This document shows positions 61,892 through 64,000 of a stretch of 64,000 bases of DNA, piece by piece. A program made the position numbers and the translations under genes. The stretch is taken from NCBI RefSeq assembly GCF_008831285.2, contig NW_022204507.1, forward strand, positions 3,635,017 to 3,699,016. The letters are read 5' to 3'. Position 1 is the first letter of the stretch. Each line of letters starts with the position of its first letter. The notes under the pieces are model-generated. The model was given only the letters and a program-made list of their open reading frames with translations, was not told the DNA's origin and made no database searches. Source of the DNA: Nymphaea colorata. Lineage: Eukaryota > Streptophyta > Magnoliopsida > Nymphaeales > Nymphaeaceae.

Positions 61892-62720
61892 TTGCTTCTA
61901 CGGTGGCATGAGCGCCTTGGACACTTGCCTTTTGGCCTTCTAAGACAGTTGTTTCCTGATATATGTTCCAGGTTAGATATGACTATGGTGTCTTGTGATG
62001 TCTGTCACCTGGCCAAACATGTTAGGGCTTCATACGCTTTGTCTAGCCATCGGTCTAATGAGGTATTTGCCATGATTCATTCTGATGTGTGGGGGCCTGC
62101 AGGGATTCCTTCTTGTCATGGTTTTCAATATTTTATCACCTTTATAGATGATTATTCTGTAACACTATTGTCTACTTGTTGAAAGACCGTAGTGAAGTTC
62201 CTACTGTCATAGAGACTTTCATTGCTTATGTGGAAACTCAATATGGAGCATCTGTTAAGACATTTCGATCTGACAATGCTCGAGAGTATATTGCCAGTCT
62301 GTTGATAGCTTCTTTCGAAAAAAGAGAATTGTTCATGAGACATCCTGTAGTTATACCCCTCCTCAAAATGGAGTTGCTGAACGAAAAAATCGTCAGTTAT
62401 TGAATATGACTCGGGCTCTTCTTTTTCAACGTCATGTTCCAAAAAAGTATTGGGGGGATGCTGTGCTGACCAGTGCGTATCTTATAAACCGGTTGCCTAG
62501 TCGTGTGTTGAATGGGAAGACCCTCACTCTCTGTTACCGGGGACTCGTGAACCTTTCTCTCTTCCACTCAGAGTTTTTGGTTGTGTTTGCTTTATTCACA
62601 ATCATAGTCCTCACATTAAAAAGCTTGATCCAAGATCTATTAAGGCATTTTTTTAGGGTATTCTCCCACTCAAAAAGGGTACAAGTGTCGAGACCCTTCC
62701 ACTGGTCGGGCCTATGTTAC
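61892..62720 (+). pseudogene. Copia integrase
   Basis: GAG-pre-integrase HHCC motif: WHERLGHLPFGLLRQLFP, then CDVCHLAKH. The catalytic core has the first Asp in IHSDVWGPAG (~62078), the second in FRSDNAREY (~62263), and the Glu in NGVAERKN (~62366-62389) in a shifted frame. MTRALLFQRHVPKKYWGDAV and YLINRLPSRVL follow. The RVFG-type C-terminal segment is again in another frame. At least three frameshifts (near 62160, 62320 and 62530) make it non-functional. Confidence 0.8.
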
Positions 62721-62861
62721 CAAAGATGTGACTTTCCTTGAACATGTTTCCTATTTTGGTGAGCATCCTCTTCAGGGGGAGTACTCTATGTCACAGGAAG
62801 AGTATTCTCGAGTCAGGAAATTCAGTTTTCAGATGTTTTGGACTACAGGCGTGACTCCGTT

Positions 62862-62969
62862 GGTCCATCTAGTGAGGTGCATGAACAGGAGAAAAATGGT
62901 CCATCTAGTGCGGTGCATGAACAGGAGAAAAATGGTCCATCTAGTGAGGTGCATGAACAGGAGAAAAAT
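62862..62969 (+). repeat. 36-bp tandem repeat, three units, in Copia pol
   Basis: Units 62862-62897, 62898-62933 and 62934-62969 differ by a single base. In one frame they encode GPSSEVHEQEKN three times (SSAVHEQ in the middle unit). They lie in the variable linker between integrase and RT. Confidence 0.9.
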
Positions 62970-63269
62970 GGAGAGTGTTCCACTGAGGCAGAAGAGAAGT
63001 GCAATCGTTTATTTGGGCAAGTTTACTCTAGGCGAAGATTTGTACAGATGAGATGACAGGTGGTGAGAATTCTACTCACAATCCAATTAGTCCTTCCCTG
63101 GATGACCCAAGTCGTGCACAGAAGCAACCTGTTGAAGAAGAGATTCAGACTGTTGCTGCTAGTGAAGAGCTTCCCATCGCCCTGCGAAAGGGTGTCAGGT
63201 CATGTACTCAACATCTATTGGTAACTTTGTTTCATATTCTAGACTGAGCAAGGACTACAAATGCTTTGT

Positions 63270-64000
63270 ATCTTCTCTTTCTTTGACTATGATTCCCAGG
63301 AATGTTGTGAGGCTCAGAGTGATCCTAAGTGGACTTATGCAATGCAAGAAGAGATGGAAGCCTTGCGAAGAAACATGACATGGGAAGTTGTAAAGATTCC
63401 TGAGGCGGCTCACTTGGTTGGATCTAAGTGGGTCTACACCATCAAGTACAAACCAGATGGGAGTGTTGAAAGATACAAAGCTCGTCTTGTGGCCAAGGGG
63501 TTTAGTCAGAAATATGGGATTGATTATTTGGAACATTTGCTCCTGTTGCGAAGATGAAGACTGTCAGAGTCATTATCTCTTTAGTTGTGATGAAGGAGTG
63601 GAAGATGTACCAACTTGATGTCAAGAACGCATTTCTCAATGGAGACCTTGAAGAGGAAGTATATATGTGTATGCCTCCAGATATGAGGAACCTGGAAAAT
63701 GTTGCAAGCTAAGGAAAGCTTTATATGGGCTCAAGCAATCTCCTCGAGCGTGGTTTGAACGACTCAGACTTGTCATGAGACAATGTGGATACCATCAAGG
63801 GAATGGAGATCATACACTTTTTGTGAAGAGAAATAAGCAAAAGGTTACTATTCTGTTGGTATATGTTGATGATATGATTGTCACAGGTGATGATGAAGAT
63901 GAAATAATGAAGTTAAAGAAACTGTTGGCGATCGAGTTTGATCTTAAGGACCTTGGTAAGTTGAAATACTTCCTTGGCATAGAAATTGCTAGGTCTGGGA
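63270..64000 (+). pseudogene. Copia reverse transcriptase (5' part)
   Basis: WTYAMQEEMEALRRNMTWEV and GSKWVYTIKYKPDGSVERYK start the RT, then [19 protein letters not shown] one-base loss near 63530 shifts the frame before the TFAPVAK-type motif. It continues with [19 protein letters not shown], a further shift near 63685, [20 protein letters not shown], and the catalytic YVDDMIVTGDD (YVDD 63862-63873). LKYFLGIEIARSG ends at the window edge. The active site is intact, but the frame is broken twice. Confidence 0.86.

Larger units (their letters stand above)
60100..64000 (+). mobile_element. Copia LTR retrotransposon, 5' part, runs off the window
   Basis: An LTR end at 60626 is followed by a tRNA-Met primer site, then protease, integrase and RT in Copia order. 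The 3' part (RNase H, polypurine tract, 3' LTR) lies beyond 64000. Several frameshifts and stops interrupt pol, and a gag domain is not recognisable, so this copy is non-autonomous. Homology is much clearer than for the Copia remnant at 35 kb, implying a younger insertion. The exact 5' boundary and target duplication cannot be fixed without the 3' LTR. Confidence 0.85.

Overview
The window looks like repeat-rich, AT-rich nuclear DNA from a flowering plant. The evidence is plant-type hAT, Copia and L1-like elements, an endogenous plant pararetrovirus (Caulimoviridae), and intron-containing fragments of plant gene families: a JMJ-type histone demethylase, a subtilase, a selenium-binding protein and a VAL/HSI2-type B3 factor. 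I see no intact host protein-coding gene, no tRNA or rRNA gene and no CRISPR array. Nearly every recognisable coding stretch carries stops, frameshifts or truncations, so most entries are pseudogenes or transposon remnants.

Layout. 1-2489: decayed hAT transposase gene. 2490-13100: rearranged endogenous pararetrovirus block, probably florendovirus-like. It has one inverted and three forward copies of a promoter/leader region. A protease-RT-RNase H unit lies between the first and second forward copies, and a movement-protein/coat-protein unit lies between the second and third. Each unit is followed by a related version of one downstream ORF. This resembles a two-component (bipartite) pararetrovirus genome and is the most interesting feature here. 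13100-14035: a second, overlapping copy of the hAT 3' end. 16305-20287: a possible TIR-bounded 4-kb element carrying two exons of an unrecognised gene. 22097-23053: a complete non-autonomous hAT with a perfect 8-bp target duplication. 23-29 kb: non-coding diverged repeats. 28975-30130: L1-like LINE remnant. 30.46-31.57 kb: a foldback-like element rich in CTCGAG-type motifs.

31602-34681 (minus): C-terminal half of a JMJ14/KDM5-type H3K4 demethylase pseudogene, with a same-strand Copia remnant at 35.1-36.5 kb. 44588-47086: subtilase pseudogene truncated just after the catalytic-His motif at an AT-rich duplicated repeat. 48776-49231: weakly recognised 5' exons, perhaps of a plant AAA-ATPase. 53969-55027: 3' half of a selenium-binding-protein pseudogene. 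56133-59841: VAL/HSI2-like B3 pseudogene. 60100 to the window end: a Copia LTR retrotransposon with its LTR end, tRNA-Met primer site, protease, integrase and RT. It has no recognisable gag and several frameshifts.

All family assignments come from reading motifs in the translated sequence; no database search was run. The viral copies are described only as broken remnants.
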